From Pseudomonadota bacterium (GTDB taxonomy: Bacteria; Pseudomonadota; Gammaproteobacteria; Thiotrichales; Thiotrichaceae), in the NCBI GenBank assembly GCA_002747455.1, contig PDPG01000018.1, positions 1 through 45,512 on the forward strand: a DNA stretch of 45,512 nucleotides, written 5' to 3'. The notes below the pieces were generated by a model, which saw nothing but the letters and a program-made list of their open reading frames with translations, searched no databases and had not been told where the DNA came from. Position 1 is the stretch's first letter; the number at the start of each line of letters is the position of its first letter. Below, one piece after another: positions 8,319 to 17,732 of the stretch. Both the position numbers and the translations under genes were made by a program.

Positions 8319-9211
8319 TAGCGATTAGACATAATGCCAAGGTCTTGTAAGTGTCGTGGGTTATTTTGCCAATCTTCTTCCAGCTTAACCCACTGCTTCA
8401 GAACAACTTTCTTATCCACAAACTCCTCAATTGATCTGCGCGCGTCCGTGCCAATACGCTTCAGCGTCTCCCCTTTTTTGCCGATAATAATGCCTTTTTG
8501 GCTTTCTCTGGCAACCCAAATGACCGCATCAATCTCAACCCGTGACTCAGTTTCTTCATATCGCTCGATATTAACTGCGGTGAAGTATGGCAACTCCTGA
8601 TGTAAATTCAGCACCAACTGCTCCCGAATCAACTCTGCACAAATGAAACGCACTGACTGATCGGTGATACTGTCTTCATCGTAAGCCCATTCGCCTTCTG
8701 GCGCACTGTCCACCAGTAATTTCAACAAGCGATCTGTATTGATAGCTTTTCCTGCAGACCCGGGAATAATCTCTTTAAACGGGTATTTCGCAGCAACTTT
8801 TTCCAGGTAAGGGAACAAGCGCTCTTTTTGCTGAATCCGATCCACCTTATTGACCAGCAAAAATACCGGTGCCTTGACGTGCCGCAAACGCTTCAAGGCC
8901 AGTTCATCTTCATCAGTCCACTTCAGCGCCTCCACAATCATGACAATCGCATCCACAGACTCCAATGCGGCAACCGCTTCGGTATTCAAGGTCATATTCA
9001 ACAGATTTTTTGATTGCTGATGGATGCCCGGTGTGTCGGTAAAAATCAGTTGGTAATTATCCTGAGTGACAATGCCACGAATATTTGTTCGCGTGGTCTG
9101 TGGCTTATTGGCTATTGCAGAAATTTTATAGCCGACCAACAAGTTCAGCAGTGTCGATTTGCCCACATTCGGGCGGCCAATGATGGATACATAACCGCAT
9201 CGTTTATTCAT
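8318..9211 (-). CDS. era: GTPase Era
   Basis: Era is an essential GTPase that binds the 3' end of 16S rRNA through a KH domain and helps assemble the 30S subunit. The 297-residue protein has G1 GRPNVGKST (12-20), the Thr-rich switch I (PQTTRTNI), G3 DTPG (59-62), G4 NKVD (121-124), and the C-terminal KH motif GIIIGKKGETLKRIG. Its start overlaps the rnc stop by 4 bp, the usual rnc-era coupling. Confidence 0.97.
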   Translation of the reverse strand: MNKRCGYVSIIGRPNVGKSTLLNLLVGYKISAIANKPQTTRTNIRGIVTQDNYQLIFTDTPGIHQQSKNLLNMTLNTEAVAALESVDAIVMIVEALKWTDEDELALKRLRHVKAPVFLLVNKVDRIQQKERLFPYLEKVAAKYPFKEIIPGSAGKAINTDRLLKLLVDSAPEGEWAYDEDSITDQSVRFICAELIREQLVLNLHQELPYFTAVNIERYEETESRVEIDAVIWVARESQKGIIIGKKGETLKRIGTDARRSIEEFVDKKVVLKQWVKLEEDWQNNPRHLQDLGIMSNR

Positions 9212-9921
9212 TTTGAAGTTACCTGCTGGAAGGCTTTATCAGCAGATAGTTGCTCTGCTTTACGGCGACTGGTAGAAACGCCTTGGGTGACAATTTGTAA
9301 ACTATCAATTCTGCACTCTGTCGTAAAAGTCTGACGATGTGCATCTCCAGTGGTAGAGATCAGTTGATAGACTGGAAGTGCATGACCACGGGATTGCAGA
9401 TACTCCTGCAAGCGGCTTTTGGGGTCTTTTAGCTCATCCTCGGTGGGAAGCGCCGCCAGCCGCGTTGCAAATAATTGCAGGACAAACGACTTAGCCTTAG
9501 CCATATCATGCTCAAGAAATACTGCCGCGATCAAGGCTTCCAGTGCATCCGCCAAGATGGAGGAGCGACGCGCCCCACCGCTTTTTAATTCACCGGAACC
9601 TAGCCGCAATGATTCGCCCAAATCCAGCTCGTGACTGATTTCAGCTAATACCGACTCATTGACTAAAGAAGCACGCAAGCGGCTTAGATAGCCCTCAGAT
9701 GCGTCCGGTAAGCGATAAAACAAGGCTTCAGTGATCACCACGCCCAGTATGCTGTCACCCAAGAACTCCATTCGCTCATTATTGCGCTTTCCACTGACAC
9801 TACGATGCGTCATTGCCAGCGTAAAATGTGGGCTATCCAGAAAATCAGCGCCCAATAACTTTTTAAGTTTCTTGCCCAATCGTTTATCAATCCCTTTGTT
9901 GACAACGATTGCTGCAATCAT
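9208..9921 (-). CDS. rnc: Ribonuclease III
   Basis: RNase III cuts double-stranded RNA and processes the rRNA precursor. The 237-residue protein has the catalytic signature NERMEFLGDSILG (48-60), a second acidic site in LADALEALIAAVFLEHD, and a C-terminal double-stranded-RNA-binding domain that starts near DPKSRLQEYLQSRG and ends with RRKAEQLSADKAFQQV. It follows the DUF4845 gene by 5 bp and overlaps era. The N terminus is a few residues longer than in E. coli and no ribosome site is visible, so the exact start is uncertain. Confidence 0.96.
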   Translation of the reverse strand: MIAAIVVNKGIDKRLGKKLKKLLGADFLDSPHFTLAMTHRSVSGKRNNERMEFLGDSILGVVITEALFYRLPDASEGYLSRLRASLVNESVLAEISHELDLGESLRLGSGELKSGGARRSSILADALEALIAAVFLEHDMAKAKSFVLQLFATRLAALPTEDELKDPKSRLQEYLQSRGHALPVYQLISTTGDAHRQTFTTECRIDSLQIVTQGVSTSRRKAEQLSADKAFQQVTSK

Positions 9922-9926
9922 TGTCG

Positions 9927-10355
9927 TTATTTGTTTGGCGTACCCAATTCAACGGCATACTTGTGACTCAATAAGAAAGATATATTACCCAGCCAGGGCT
10001 TCACAACCTCATATTCCACCGTCAATTCACGCTTGTTACCTTTTTTAAGCTTAACGATGTTGAATGGCTGCTTCTTACCCGATTGTCCCCTTCTGCCCTC
10101 ATAATACGCTTTACTAAGGCCGTCCATACCATTCACATTCAGGTAGCGCTCTACCTTTGCCATGATTTCCCGCCGGTTTTTATTTTCAATCCCATGCTCT
10201 GCGGCAATGCCATTCATAAAGCTTCTGACTGAATAGTATTCCAAATAGCTGGGACCAATCTTTAAACCGGCACTCATAATTAAAATTCCAACGGCAATCC
10301 CGATCATCCAGGTAATCAGAGTCGCACCTGCTTGCTTATGCTGAAAATTTTTCAT
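9927..10355 (-). CDS. DUF4845 membrane protein
   Basis: This 142-residue protein has one N-terminal transmembrane helix (about 11-31, GATLITWMIGIAVGILIMSAG) and a small soluble domain with Lys/Arg-rich segments, probably on the periplasmic side. The N terminus, Gln-Ala-Gly-Ala-Thr before the helix, recalls type IV pilin-like leaders but lacks a clear prepilin peptidase site. Its place between lepB and rnc is the conserved place of DUF4845 proteins in gammaproteobacteria; their function is unknown. Confidence 0.85.
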   Translation of the reverse strand: MKNFQHKQAGATLITWMIGIAVGILIMSAGLKIGPSYLEYYSVRSFMNGIAAEHGIENKNRREIMAKVERYLNVNGMDGLSKAYYEGRRGQSGKKQPFNIVKLKKGNKRELTVEYEVVKPWLGNISFLLSHKYAVELGTPNK

Positions 10356-10454
10356 TATTATCTTTATCAGTGTTTAAGAAAATGGTGTCGCCTATTGTCA
10401 GCACCACCTCCCCGCCTGTCAAAAACAGATGACCAGCGGGGCGTGAGCAAGCGG

Positions 10455-11243
10455 TTATTTCAATGACGTGCCAATGCGTGAAAGGTTTAAGCCATCACCA
10501 CCTTCCTGCCAGTTCCAGTGCATCCAAACAAATGCCGCTTTTCCCAGCAAATACTTCTCCGGCATATATCCCCAGAAGCGACTATCGCTACTATTATCAC
10601 GATTATCGCCCATCATAAAATAATGTCCTTCGGGTACAACATACTGCCCTGCGCGTCCCATTCCCGGCATGACAATAATTTTATTCTGACGCTCACCACT
10701 TGCTGATGTCAGTGTTTCTTCAAATTGCTTAGCCAGTATCTCCTGGCCACGACTATCGGTATAAGGGTATGGCTCTAACGCTTTTTCATCCACCAATTGC
10801 CCGTTAATAAAGAGTTTTTTATCCGCCGTCCACTCAATTCGGTCGCCCGGCAAGCCAATCAGACGCTTGATAAAGTTTATATTGGGATCAACGGGATACC
10901 TGAATACAACAATGTCCCCACGCTCCGGCTTACCTGTATCAAAAATTTTCTTGTTGATCACCGGAAGACGAATACCGTAGGCGTATTTTTGTACAACGAT
11001 AAAGTCACCAACTTCCAGTGTTGGGATCATCGAACCAGAAGGAATCCTGAAAGGCTCAATCACAAATGATCTCAACAGGACAACAACCAATAATACTGGA
11101 AAGAATGAACGTGCATAATCAACCAGCATCGGTTCATTGTTTGATTTTTTCTTTCCTAATAAAAATCGATAAATAAATAAAATGATGCCACAGATCAGCG
11201 TTGCCAGAACCAACCAAAATTCCAGCCCGTAAAAAACTTCCAT
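10455..11243 (-). CDS. lepB: Signal peptidase I
   Basis: LepB is the inner-membrane serine/lysine protease that removes Sec signal peptides. The 262-residue protein has two N-terminal membrane helices (about 8-28 and 45-60), the catalytic Ser in PSGSMIPTL (Ser71), the general-base Lys in NFIKRLIGLPGDRIEW (Lys126), and the GDNRDNSSDSRFWG box (212-225). Cytoplasmic loop KKKSNNEP lies between the helices, as in E. coli. It starts 2 bp after lepA, the widespread lepA-lepB pair. A 99-bp gap separates it from the DUF4845 gene. Confidence 0.96.
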   Translation of the reverse strand: MEVFYGLEFWLVLATLICGIILFIYRFLLGKKKSNNEPMLVDYARSFFPVLLVVVLLRSFVIEPFRIPSGSMIPTLEVGDFIVVQKYAYGIRLPVINKKIFDTGKPERGDIVVFRYPVDPNINFIKRLIGLPGDRIEWTADKKLFINGQLVDEKALEPYPYTDSRGQEILAKQFEETLTSASGERQNKIIVMPGMGRAGQYVVPEGHYFMMGDNRDNSSDSRFWGYMPEKYLLGKAAFVWMHWNWQEGGDGLNLSRIGTSLK

Positions 11244-11245
11244 AA

Positions 11246-13051
11246 TTAATTGTCGCCTACTTTAAGAACTGCCAGAAATGCTTCTTGAGGAATCTCAACA
11301 CTACCAATTTGCTTCATGCGCTTTTTACCTTTCTTCTGCTTTTCCAGAAGCTTACGCTTACGCGAGACATCACCACCATAACACTTGGCGATAACATTTT
11401 TACGCAACGCCTTCACATTCGTCCGTGCAATAATATTAGTGCCGATGGATGCCTGAATCGCAACATCAAACATTTGGCGGGGGATGATTTCTTTCATTTT
11501 TTCCGCCAGCTCACGACCACGGCTTTGTGCAAATTCTTTATGTACAATAATGGCCAACGCATCAACGCGATCACCATTGATCAGAATATCCACCCGTACC
11601 AACTGTGCCGCCTGAAAGTGGCTAATTTCATAATCGAAGGAAGCATAGCCGCGACTGACGGATTTCAGGCGGTCAAAAAAGTCCAGCACCACTTCACTCA
11701 GCGGAATTTCATAGTTCAGCGTGACCTGAGAGCCCATGTACTGCATATTTTTTTGTACACCACGCTTTTCAACACAAAGCGTGATGACATTGCCCAAATA
11801 ATCCTGTGGCACCAGAATATTCGCCTTAATAATAGGCTCCCGAATTTCGGCAATTTTATTCACTGGTGGCAACTGTGACGGATTGTGAATTTTCAGCACT
11901 TCACCATCTGTCTTTTCTACTTCATAGATTACCGTGGGCGCAGTGGTAATCAGATCCAGGTCATACTCACGCTCCAGACGCTCCTGAATGATCTCCATGT
12001 GCAACATGCCCAGAAAACCACAACGGAAGCCAAAGCCCAGCGCCTGTGAGGTCTCCGGCTCATAGCTTAGCGAGGCATCATTCAGATTCAGCTTACTGAG
12101 TGCATCACGCAGGTTTTCATAGTCGTCCGAGCTGACAGGGAAAATGCCAGCAAACACTCGCGGTTGTACTTCCTGAAAGCCTTCCAGTGGTTCACTGGCA
12201 GGTTTGGCGGCATCCGTAAAAGTATCACCCACCTTGGCGGCATCAATGTCTTTAATACCAGCAATGACAAAGCCAACCTCACCCGCTTCTAGTGCTTGGT
12301 GATCATTCATCTTGGGGGTAAAAATACCGACACGATCAACCTGAAAATCCATATTGGTGTGCATCGCACGAATTTTCTGGCGTTTTGCAATACGTCCCTC
12401 CATGACCCGCACCAAAGAGACGACCCCTAAGTAATTATCAAACCAAGAGTCAATAATCAGTGCTTTTAGTGGTTTGTCCGTATCCCCCGACGGTGGCGGA
12501 ATACGCTCAACCAACTGCTCCAACAAGTCTTCAATGCCAATGCCGGTCTTGGCACTACAATGCACCGCATCCGTTGCATCAATGCCGATAATGTCTTCAA
12601 TTTCTTGAGATACACGATCCACATCCGCCGCAGGCAGGTCGATCTTGTTCAGAACTGGCACCACCTCTAAGTCCAGATTGATAGCGGTATAGCAGTTCGC
12701 CACACTTTGCGCTTCAACCCCTTGGGAAGCGTCCACAACCAACAAGGCACCTTCACAGGCGGATAGTGAGCGCGATACTTCATAGGAGAAGTCCACATGC
12801 CCCGGCGTATCAATAAAGTTCAGGTGGTAGGTTTCGCCATTTCTGGCTTTGTAATCCAGCGATACACTCTGCGCCTTAATCGTAATGCCACGTTCCCGCT
12901 CAAGATCCATAGAATCCAGAACCTGCGCTTCCATTTCACGGTCACTCAGGCCGCCGCAGTATTGGATAAAACGGTCGGATAATGTGGACTTTCCGTGGTC
13001 AATATGTGCAATGATCGAAAAGTTTCGGATATTTTGATTAGCTTGAGGCAT
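11246..13051 (-). CDS. lepA: Elongation factor 4 (LepA)
   Basis: LepA is a ribosome-bound GTPase related to EF-G that back-translocates or remodels stalled ribosomes. The protein has G1 AHIDHGKST, the [36 protein letters not shown] switch region, DTPGHVDF and NKIDLPAAD, then the LepA-specific C-terminal domain with [19 protein letters not shown] and a Lys-rich [14 protein letters not shown] tail. I choose the ATG at 13051 (601 residues) because it gives the usual short N terminus before [13 protein letters not shown]; the ATG at 13081 adds ten residues and cannot be excluded, since neither has a good ribosome site. Both overlap the preceding glutaredoxin-like gene. Confidence 0.97.
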   Translation of the reverse strand: MPQANQNIRNFSIIAHIDHGKSTLSDRFIQYCGGLSDREMEAQVLDSMDLERERGITIKAQSVSLDYKARNGETYHLNFIDTPGHVDFSYEVSRSLSACEGALLVVDASQGVEAQSVANCYTAINLDLEVVPVLNKIDLPAADVDRVSQEIEDIIGIDATDAVHCSAKTGIGIEDLLEQLVERIPPPSGDTDKPLKALIIDSWFDNYLGVVSLVRVMEGRIAKRQKIRAMHTNMDFQVDRVGIFTPKMNDHQALEAGEVGFVIAGIKDIDAAKVGDTFTDAAKPASEPLEGFQEVQPRVFAGIFPVSSDDYENLRDALSKLNLNDASLSYEPETSQALGFGFRCGFLGMLHMEIIQERLEREYDLDLITTAPTVIYEVEKTDGEVLKIHNPSQLPPVNKIAEIREPIIKANILVPQDYLGNVITLCVEKRGVQKNMQYMGSQVTLNYEIPLSEVVLDFFDRLKSVSRGYASFDYEISHFQAAQLVRVDILINGDRVDALAIIVHKEFAQSRGRELAEKMKEIIPRQMFDVAIQASIGTNIIARTNVKALRKNVIAKCYGGDVSRKRKLLEKQKKGKKRMKQIGSVEIPQEAFLAVLKVGDN

Positions 13052-13292
13052 TGGTAAACGATAGTCTAAGTTGTTCTTCATCGAAAAAGTGATAAAAGAT
13101 CACCTCATCCCTATATTTTACAACGGGGATGTCTACATCATAACGCTGCTGAAGTTCAGGATCTCTATCAATATCTACCCATTCCAGTTGGTAGTTAAAT
13201 TCCGGCTGAAACTTATGCAGATGTACGGCCATCTCATCACAAAGATGGCAGCCCCGGCGATAATACACTATGAGAGTATCTTCGTATGCCAC
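13038..13292 (-). CDS. Glutaredoxin-like protein (DUF836)
   Basis: An 84-residue thioredoxin-fold protein with an N-terminal redox motif CHLC (residues 15-18), a [20 protein letters not shown] segment with the cis-proline of thioredoxin folds, and an acidic C terminus. It fits the DUF836 glutaredoxin-like family. The start codon is GTG (13290-13292), which overlaps the degP TAG stop by one base, so it depends on translation of degP. Position between degP and lepA suggests a thiol role linked to envelope stress, but the product has no signal peptide. The partner is unknown. Confidence 0.8.
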   Translation of the reverse strand: MAYEDTLIVYYRRGCHLCDEMAVHLHKFQPEFNYQLEWVDIDRDPELQQRYDVDIPVVKYRDEVIFYHFFDEEQLRLSFTNASS

Positions 13293-14722
13293 TATTTTTC
13301 AGGAACTGTATCGGGTTTAAAGGCAAGGAAGCGCGCTGCACCATCTCGTAACACCAAAATGGCCACCGTTTTCTCCGTTGACATTTGCTTACTCATTTTC
13401 AAGAAAGATGCCACATCTTCCACTGGCTGACCATCGAATTGTGTGATGATATCACCCCGCATAACCTCGGCGGCAATCGCAGCACTCCCCATCACCCGCT
13501 GCACCAGGATACCTCCCTTGTCGATTCCTACGGCATCGCGGATATCGTCATCCAAATCCTCAACCCCCATGCCCAAAATCACATCAGAGGCTGGTTCTGA
13601 TTCAGGCTCAGCTTCCGCTTCGGATGTTTCCTCCTCTTGCGGCTTTAACTCGCCCAATTGCAAACTCACTAGCATATTGGAGCCATTACGCTTGATCAAA
13701 ATATCCACTTTCTCATCAAGACGTGCTGAACCCACGTGAAACGGCAGAGTCGATGAATTTTCTACCGTCTTGCCCGCAAACTCCAGAATGACATCACCCG
13801 CTTTTAACACCCCATCAGCAGGACCGTCTGGCATCACTTGAGCCACCAACGCTCCCGTTGCATGATCCAGACCAAAGGTCGGGGCAAGTTTGCGACTGAC
13901 TTCCTGAATATACACACCCAGCCAACCACGACGCACTTTTCCGGTCTTCTTAAGCTGGTCAATCACATTTCGCGCCACATCCACGGGAATAGAGAACGAC
14001 AGCCCCATAAAGCCACCCGTGCGACTGTAAATCTGGGAGTTAATACCAACAACTTCGCCCCGCAGATTAAACAAGGGCCCTCCCGAATTTCCGGGATTAA
14101 TTGCAACGTCGGTCTGAATAAAGGGAATGTAGCTCTCGGAAGGTAGATTACGCTCTTTCGCCGAGACAATACCGGCGGTTACGCTGTGATCAAAACCAAA
14201 GGGAGAGCCAATGGCAATCACCCATTCCCCCACTTCCAGGCTATCCGAGCTACCAAACACCACCGCAGGAAATTTGTCACCCTCAATTTTCAACAAAGCC
14301 AGATCACTGCGCTTGTCTGAACCAATGACTTTGGCATCCAGCTCGCGCCGATCGCTCAGGTTTACTTTTATTTCATCCGCACCATCAATCACATGATGAT
14401 TCGTCACCACATAGCCATCAGCAGAAATTACAAAGCCTGAGCCCAGGGAGTCGTTGCCATCATCATTTTCGTCCTGATCATAGTCAAAGAAGCGGCGCAG
14501 GAACTCATCCAGAGCCTCATTACCCGTTCCCCCTTCTGGTATTTCTATGCCCGGAGGAAGCTTGGAACGATTCGGCAACCGACGCTCTGTACTGATATTA
14601 ACCACCGCAGCACTTTGCTCTTTAACCAGCTTGGTAAAGTCAGGAAGATCTTTAGCGGTGACAAAAGAAACAGGAATCAGCAGAAGCGCCAAGCTATTGA
14701 GGGTAAAAGCCCATATACGCAT
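13292..14722 (-). CDS. degP: Periplasmic serine protease DegP/MucD (HtrA family)
   Basis: This protease/chaperone degrades misfolded envelope proteins. The 476-residue precursor has a signal peptide (residues 1-23, ending VTA) and the trypsin-like triad: His110 in TNHHVI, Asp140 in KRSDLALL and Ser213 in GNSGGP. Two PDZ domains follow (about 270-360 and 385-470), separated by an acidic linker (EEETSEAEAEPESEP). I use the ATG at 14722, which has GGAG ten bases upstream and directly precedes the signal peptide; the frame stays open for 49 further codons without signal-peptide character. It follows rseC as in the Pseudomonas algU-mucABCD layout, so it likely belongs to the sigma-E regulon. Confidence 0.95.
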   Translation of the reverse strand: MRIWAFTLNSLALLLIPVSFVTAKDLPDFTKLVKEQSAAVVNISTERRLPNRSKLPPGIEIPEGGTGNEALDEFLRRFFDYDQDENDDGNDSLGSGFVISADGYVVTNHHVIDGADEIKVNLSDRRELDAKVIGSDKRSDLALLKIEGDKFPAVVFGSSDSLEVGEWVIAIGSPFGFDHSVTAGIVSAKERNLPSESYIPFIQTDVAINPGNSGGPLFNLRGEVVGINSQIYSRTGGFMGLSFSIPVDVARNVIDQLKKTGKVRRGWLGVYIQEVSRKLAPTFGLDHATGALVAQVMPDGPADGVLKAGDVILEFAGKTVENSSTLPFHVGSARLDEKVDILIKRNGSNMLVSLQLGELKPQEEETSEAEAEPESEPASDVILGMGVEDLDDDIRDAVGIDKGGILVQRVMGSAAIAAEVMRGDIITQFDGQPVEDVASFLKMSKQMSTEKTVAILVLRDGAARFLAFKPDTVPEK

Positions 14723-14810
14723 TATAATAATTCTCCAAAAACGTGTCGGGCGACGGATGAAAATACAAGCACAAACCCCAAAATCAAGCGGCACAAGCCG
14801 AGGCGCGCCA

Positions 14811-15293
14811 TTATAGCCTAAGTAACTTACTCGCTGGATTAAATTCGATGACTTTTTGTACGTCACCAACCTTGCCCAACATGACCGGTTCCAGCTTACT
14901 ACACACGCTCATGTTGGCTGCCGCACGGTTTGCCGCGAAGAAGCCAAACGCCAGACCAAACAAGCCAAGACCAATGCTGACCGCTTCGTTAAAGAATAAC
15001 TTTCCAATTAATGAAAAGACCAGTAAACAAATAATCGGCAACAGATAAGCCAGTAACGAACTCAGTAGTAAATTAACTGAGTGAATACCTAAAACAACCC
15101 GATCTCCCGCGGAGACATTATCCAGATTACCCACACGAATGGTACGCTGGGATTTGCGCTCAAGAATACTGTTCAAAAAGGATGTGGAACACGTAGCAGC
15201 CGATGGACAACCCGAACATGCCCCCCCCTTCAAGGGAGATACCCACGCATAACGAGCATTACTGCTCACGACCACGGCTTCCTCTTCAATCAT
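14811..15293 (-). CDS. rseC: SoxR-reducing/sigma-E regulatory protein RseC (MucC)
   Basis: RseC is an inner-membrane protein of the sigma-E locus and is related to the Rsx/Rnf-linked SoxR reducing system. The 160-residue protein has an N-terminal Cys cluster (GACSGCPSAATC), then two transmembrane helices (about 75-95 and 105-122), and a third Cys after them (SVCSK). The ATG at 15293 is taken as start; a GTG one codon upstream is possible. It lies between rseB and degP in the same direction. Confidence 0.9.
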   Translation of the reverse strand: MIEEEAVVVSSNARYAWVSPLKGGACSGCPSAATCSTSFLNSILERKSQRTIRVGNLDNVSAGDRVVLGIHSVNLLLSSLLAYLLPIICLLVFSLIGKLFFNEAVSIGLGLFGLAFGFFAANRAAANMSVCSKLEPVMLGKVGDVQKVIEFNPASKLLRL

Positions 15294-15337
15294 CACAACT
15301 TATATCCCCGCATACCTGCTGCTACTGAGGCCGGAGT

Positions 15338-16237
15338 CTACTTTCCACGATATTTTAGATTTGAGAAAATTCTTTGCATGGTAGACCTCGGTACTTCCCC
15401 GACCAGAGTTATTCTGTGTTTATTTTTCTGTGAGGTCAACACATTCAGTGCTCCAGAATTCATCATACTGGCCGTGCTTGGCTGGGTAGCGTCAATGGGG
15501 CAAATAAAGACAGACACGGAACTTAAACCATCAGTTAAAACAAAGTACTCCGTATCCACATCCTTTTGCATGTCTGCCTGCTGAGAGGGCGACAACTGCC
15601 CAAAATGAAACCCCTCTGGCAATTCAAGCAGCTCCCAGTCGCCTTGAAGCACACGCTCAGGCCGAGACACAGAAGAAAGCATTACCCGATTTTCGGCAGC
15701 AGGAGCCAGAGCTATCTCGCTACCCGATACCTCATCCACCTCTATTTGTGTAAACGCAAAACGCTCAACAATCTTGTGTTTATTATTGATCAGAGAATAA
15801 GAAAGTGGCAGTCCCGTCTGCGTATCAATGCAATACCTTTGCAAATAACGCATTTTATCTTTTGGCCTTGCGACAACAATCTGACAACTGCGCTGCGCCA
15901 CTTTTTTGACCGCACCGACGTCCAGAGAATACACCTTCTTCATGCTCTCAATCGGATATGGAACAGTGGCCAGACTAAAACTGGGGCGCTCATTGGATAC
16001 GGTGCTGGCATCCGTATTCAGGCTTGTCACCACCTCTCTCTCGACCCCATCTTCAACACGGTGAGTAACCTGTAAGGTATTAACCACGTCACCTTTGATA
16101 TGAACCAAAATGCCAGAATAGTCCAAACCACGCAGTGCATTATTCATCTTCGACAATAACACCGAGCCTGCATCAGAAGCCTGCGCCTGTACACTCAGGC
16201 AAAAAACAGCGACACCCACCCAACCACGGCACTTCAT
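15338..16237 (-). CDS. rseB: Sigma-E factor regulatory protein RseB (MucB)
   Basis: RseB is a periplasmic, lipoprotein-like-fold protein that binds the periplasmic part of RseA and protects it from proteolysis until envelope damage is sensed. The 299-residue precursor has a signal peptide (about 1-20, ending VQAQA) and the MucB/RseB pattern: LLSKMNNALRGLDYSGILVHI near the start and LRYLQRYCID-type central strands (MRYLQRYCIDTQTGLPLSY). The C-terminal domain ends in GEVPRSTMQRIFSNLKYRG. It begins 2 bp after the rseA stop codon. Confidence 0.93.
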   Translation of the reverse strand: MKCRGWVGVAVFCLSVQAQASDAGSVLLSKMNNALRGLDYSGILVHIKGDVVNTLQVTHRVEDGVEREVVTSLNTDASTVSNERPSFSLATVPYPIESMKKVYSLDVGAVKKVAQRSCQIVVARPKDKMRYLQRYCIDTQTGLPLSYSLINNKHKIVERFAFTQIEVDEVSGSEIALAPAAENRVMLSSVSRPERVLQGDWELLELPEGFHFGQLSPSQQADMQKDVDTEYFVLTDGLSSVSVFICPIDATQPSTASMMNSGALNVLTSQKNKHRITLVGEVPRSTMQRIFSNLKYRGK

Positions 16238-16239
16238 AC

Positions 16240-16905
16240 TTAAAATTCCATTGAGTAGCTAACGGCACGAACGCTTGGCATTAGAGTATTTGAGCCAGCG
16301 TACTGCAAGTGGTGAGCAACATACTTATCAATCATATCGCGCGTTTTCGCATCAGGCTGCTGATAGTGTACGCTCATTGGCTGGGGTGAATTAGCCAGAG
16401 CCACTGGCCGGGGTGCTGCTGTGGAGTCCAATGCTGCAGTCATCTTAGCTGCACTATCGACATGAACTGGCTGGTTGACCGCAGGGGCAGCCGTCGAAGC
16501 AAGCGTCTCAGCCTGCTCACCAGATAAAAAATAATTCTGAAGGCTGATGGCTGCAACCGCAGCAACCGATGCCACAGCCGCATAACCAACAGCGTGCTTG
16601 GGGAAGATACGCCGCTTGGCGACCTTACCGGAAATTACAATGGCTGAATCGTCAACCGCCACAACCTGAGGCGTCTCATCCTCAGCAATTGCATCCTGAA
16701 TACCACTTAGAAAAGAGCTCCCCGCCACCGTTTGTCTGGACTGCGACCGGTTTCTAACCGCTTCGCCAATTAAAGCAAAGTCCGCCAACTTCTCTCTCAT
16801 CAGCTCGTCACACTCAAGCTGGTCACACAAACGCTGCTGTTCGAAGGAACCCGCTTCCCCATCAAGAAATGCTGATAAGTATTCTTCTTTTGTTACATGA
16901 CTCAT
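16240..16905 (-). CDS. rseA: Anti-sigma-E factor RseA (MucA)
   Basis: RseA is a single-pass inner-membrane protein whose cytoplasmic N terminus holds sigma-E inactive. The 221-residue protein has the N-terminal anti-sigma pattern (EEYLSAFLDGEAGSFEQQRL, DELMREKLADFALIGEAVRNR), one transmembrane helix at about 105-127 (VGYAAVASVAAVAAISLQNYF), and a periplasmic tail rich in Ala and Pro with a VRAVSYSMEF end. It lies directly between rpoE and rseB. No DegS or RseP homologue is in the window. Confidence 0.92.
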   Translation of the reverse strand: MSHVTKEEYLSAFLDGEAGSFEQQRLCDQLECDELMREKLADFALIGEAVRNRSQSRQTVAGSSFLSGIQDAIAEDETPQVVAVDDSAIVISGKVAKRRIFPKHAVGYAAVASVAAVAAISLQNYFLSGEQAETLASTAAPAVNQPVHVDSAAKMTAALDSTAAPRPVALANSPQPMSVHYQQPDAKTRDMIDKYVAHHLQYAGSNTLMPSVRAVSYSMEF

Positions 16906-16938
16906 AGATCAACCCATTTTTGCCCTTATACCGCCGCC

Positions 16939-17511
16939 TTATAGCAAAGGCTTTAGTTCTTTTTCAATCGCCTCTCGCGCCCGAAAAATTCGGGAACGAA
17001 CTGTACCTATCGGACATTCCATTGCCTCGGCAATTTCTTCATAACTCATTGCTTCAAGCTCGCGCAGCGTGATGGCCGTCCTCAAATCATCAGGCAATGC
17101 ACTGATGGCGTTCATGACGGTGGCATGAATCTCATCTTTCAACACTTCACGCTCAGGTGTTGCAAACTCCCGCAAAGCATCCGCACTTCCATATTGCTCT
17201 GCATCCTGCGCATCAATATCACTGTCCGGCATACGCCGACTCTTAGACACCAAGTGGTTTTTGGCAGTATTAATCGAAATACGATAAAGCCATGTATAAA
17301 AAGCACTATCGCCACGAAAATTACCCAGACCACGATAGGCCTTGATGAAAGCTTCCTGCGCCACATCCATCGCTATATGCGGATCATGCAAATAACGATT
17401 CACCAGATTGATGACTTTCTGTTGGTATTTAAGAACCAAAACATCAAACGCCGACTTATCACCCGACTGCACGCGTTTGACCAGTTCTAAATCAGTTTGG
17501 TTCCCGCCCAT
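16939..17511 (-). CDS. rpoE: RNA polymerase sigma factor RpoE (AlgU)
   Basis: RpoE is the ECF sigma factor for envelope stress. The 190-residue protein has region 2 (FDVLVLKYQQKVINLVNRYLHD, then QEAFIKAYRGLGNFRGDSAFYTWLYRI) and region 4 (LRELEAMSYEEIAEAMECPIGTVRSRIFRAR). I use the ATG at 17511: GAGGAG lies ten bases upstream and the product begins like known RpoE proteins; an upstream in-frame ATG would add 19 residues. It heads the minus-strand rpoE-rseA-rseB-rseC-degP cluster and is preceded by a promoter that looks like a sigma-E target, which implies autoregulation. Confidence 0.96.
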   Translation of the reverse strand: MGGNQTDLELVKRVQSGDKSAFDVLVLKYQQKVINLVNRYLHDPHIAMDVAQEAFIKAYRGLGNFRGDSAFYTWLYRISINTAKNHLVSKSRRMPDSDIDAQDAEQYGSADALREFATPEREVLKDEIHATVMNAISALPDDLRTAITLRELEAMSYEEIAEAMECPIGTVRSRIFRAREAIEKELKPLL

Positions 17512-17609
17512 CGGGGCCACACTCCTCACGGTTCGACTCACAATCCCTGCGAGCAAGGATGTTATCATTGTTGCCTCTGAAAGTGTAAAGCACGGCGATA
17601 CCTACACCT

Positions 17610-17637
17610 TCAGAGAACAGAAAAACGCTATAGTTCC
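17610..17637 (-). promoter_or_regulatory. Sigma-E-type promoter upstream of rpoE
   Basis: On the minus strand GGAACT (17637-17632) is followed after 17 bases by TCTGA (17614-17610). The known sigma-E consensus is GGAACTT, about 15-16 bases, then TCTGA-like. It lies about 100 bp upstream of the rpoE ATG and points into the gene, consistent with the autoregulation known for rpoE operons. Confidence 0.7.
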
Positions 17638-17732
17638 GCCAGTTAAAAAATAACTGATTGAAGTTTGTGGCACTCATCGGCACAAACCATGAACCAATAC
17701 ACTACCTCTGCACAAAACACAGCACGTAATTC

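Noticed and set aside
11285..11878. A 197-codon plus-strand open frame
   Set aside because: It lies wholly antisense to lepA, has no ribosome site and its composition is that of a shadow frame.
15566..16075. A 169-codon plus-strand open frame
   Set aside because: Antisense to rseB, which has a clear signal peptide and family motifs; no sign of independent coding.
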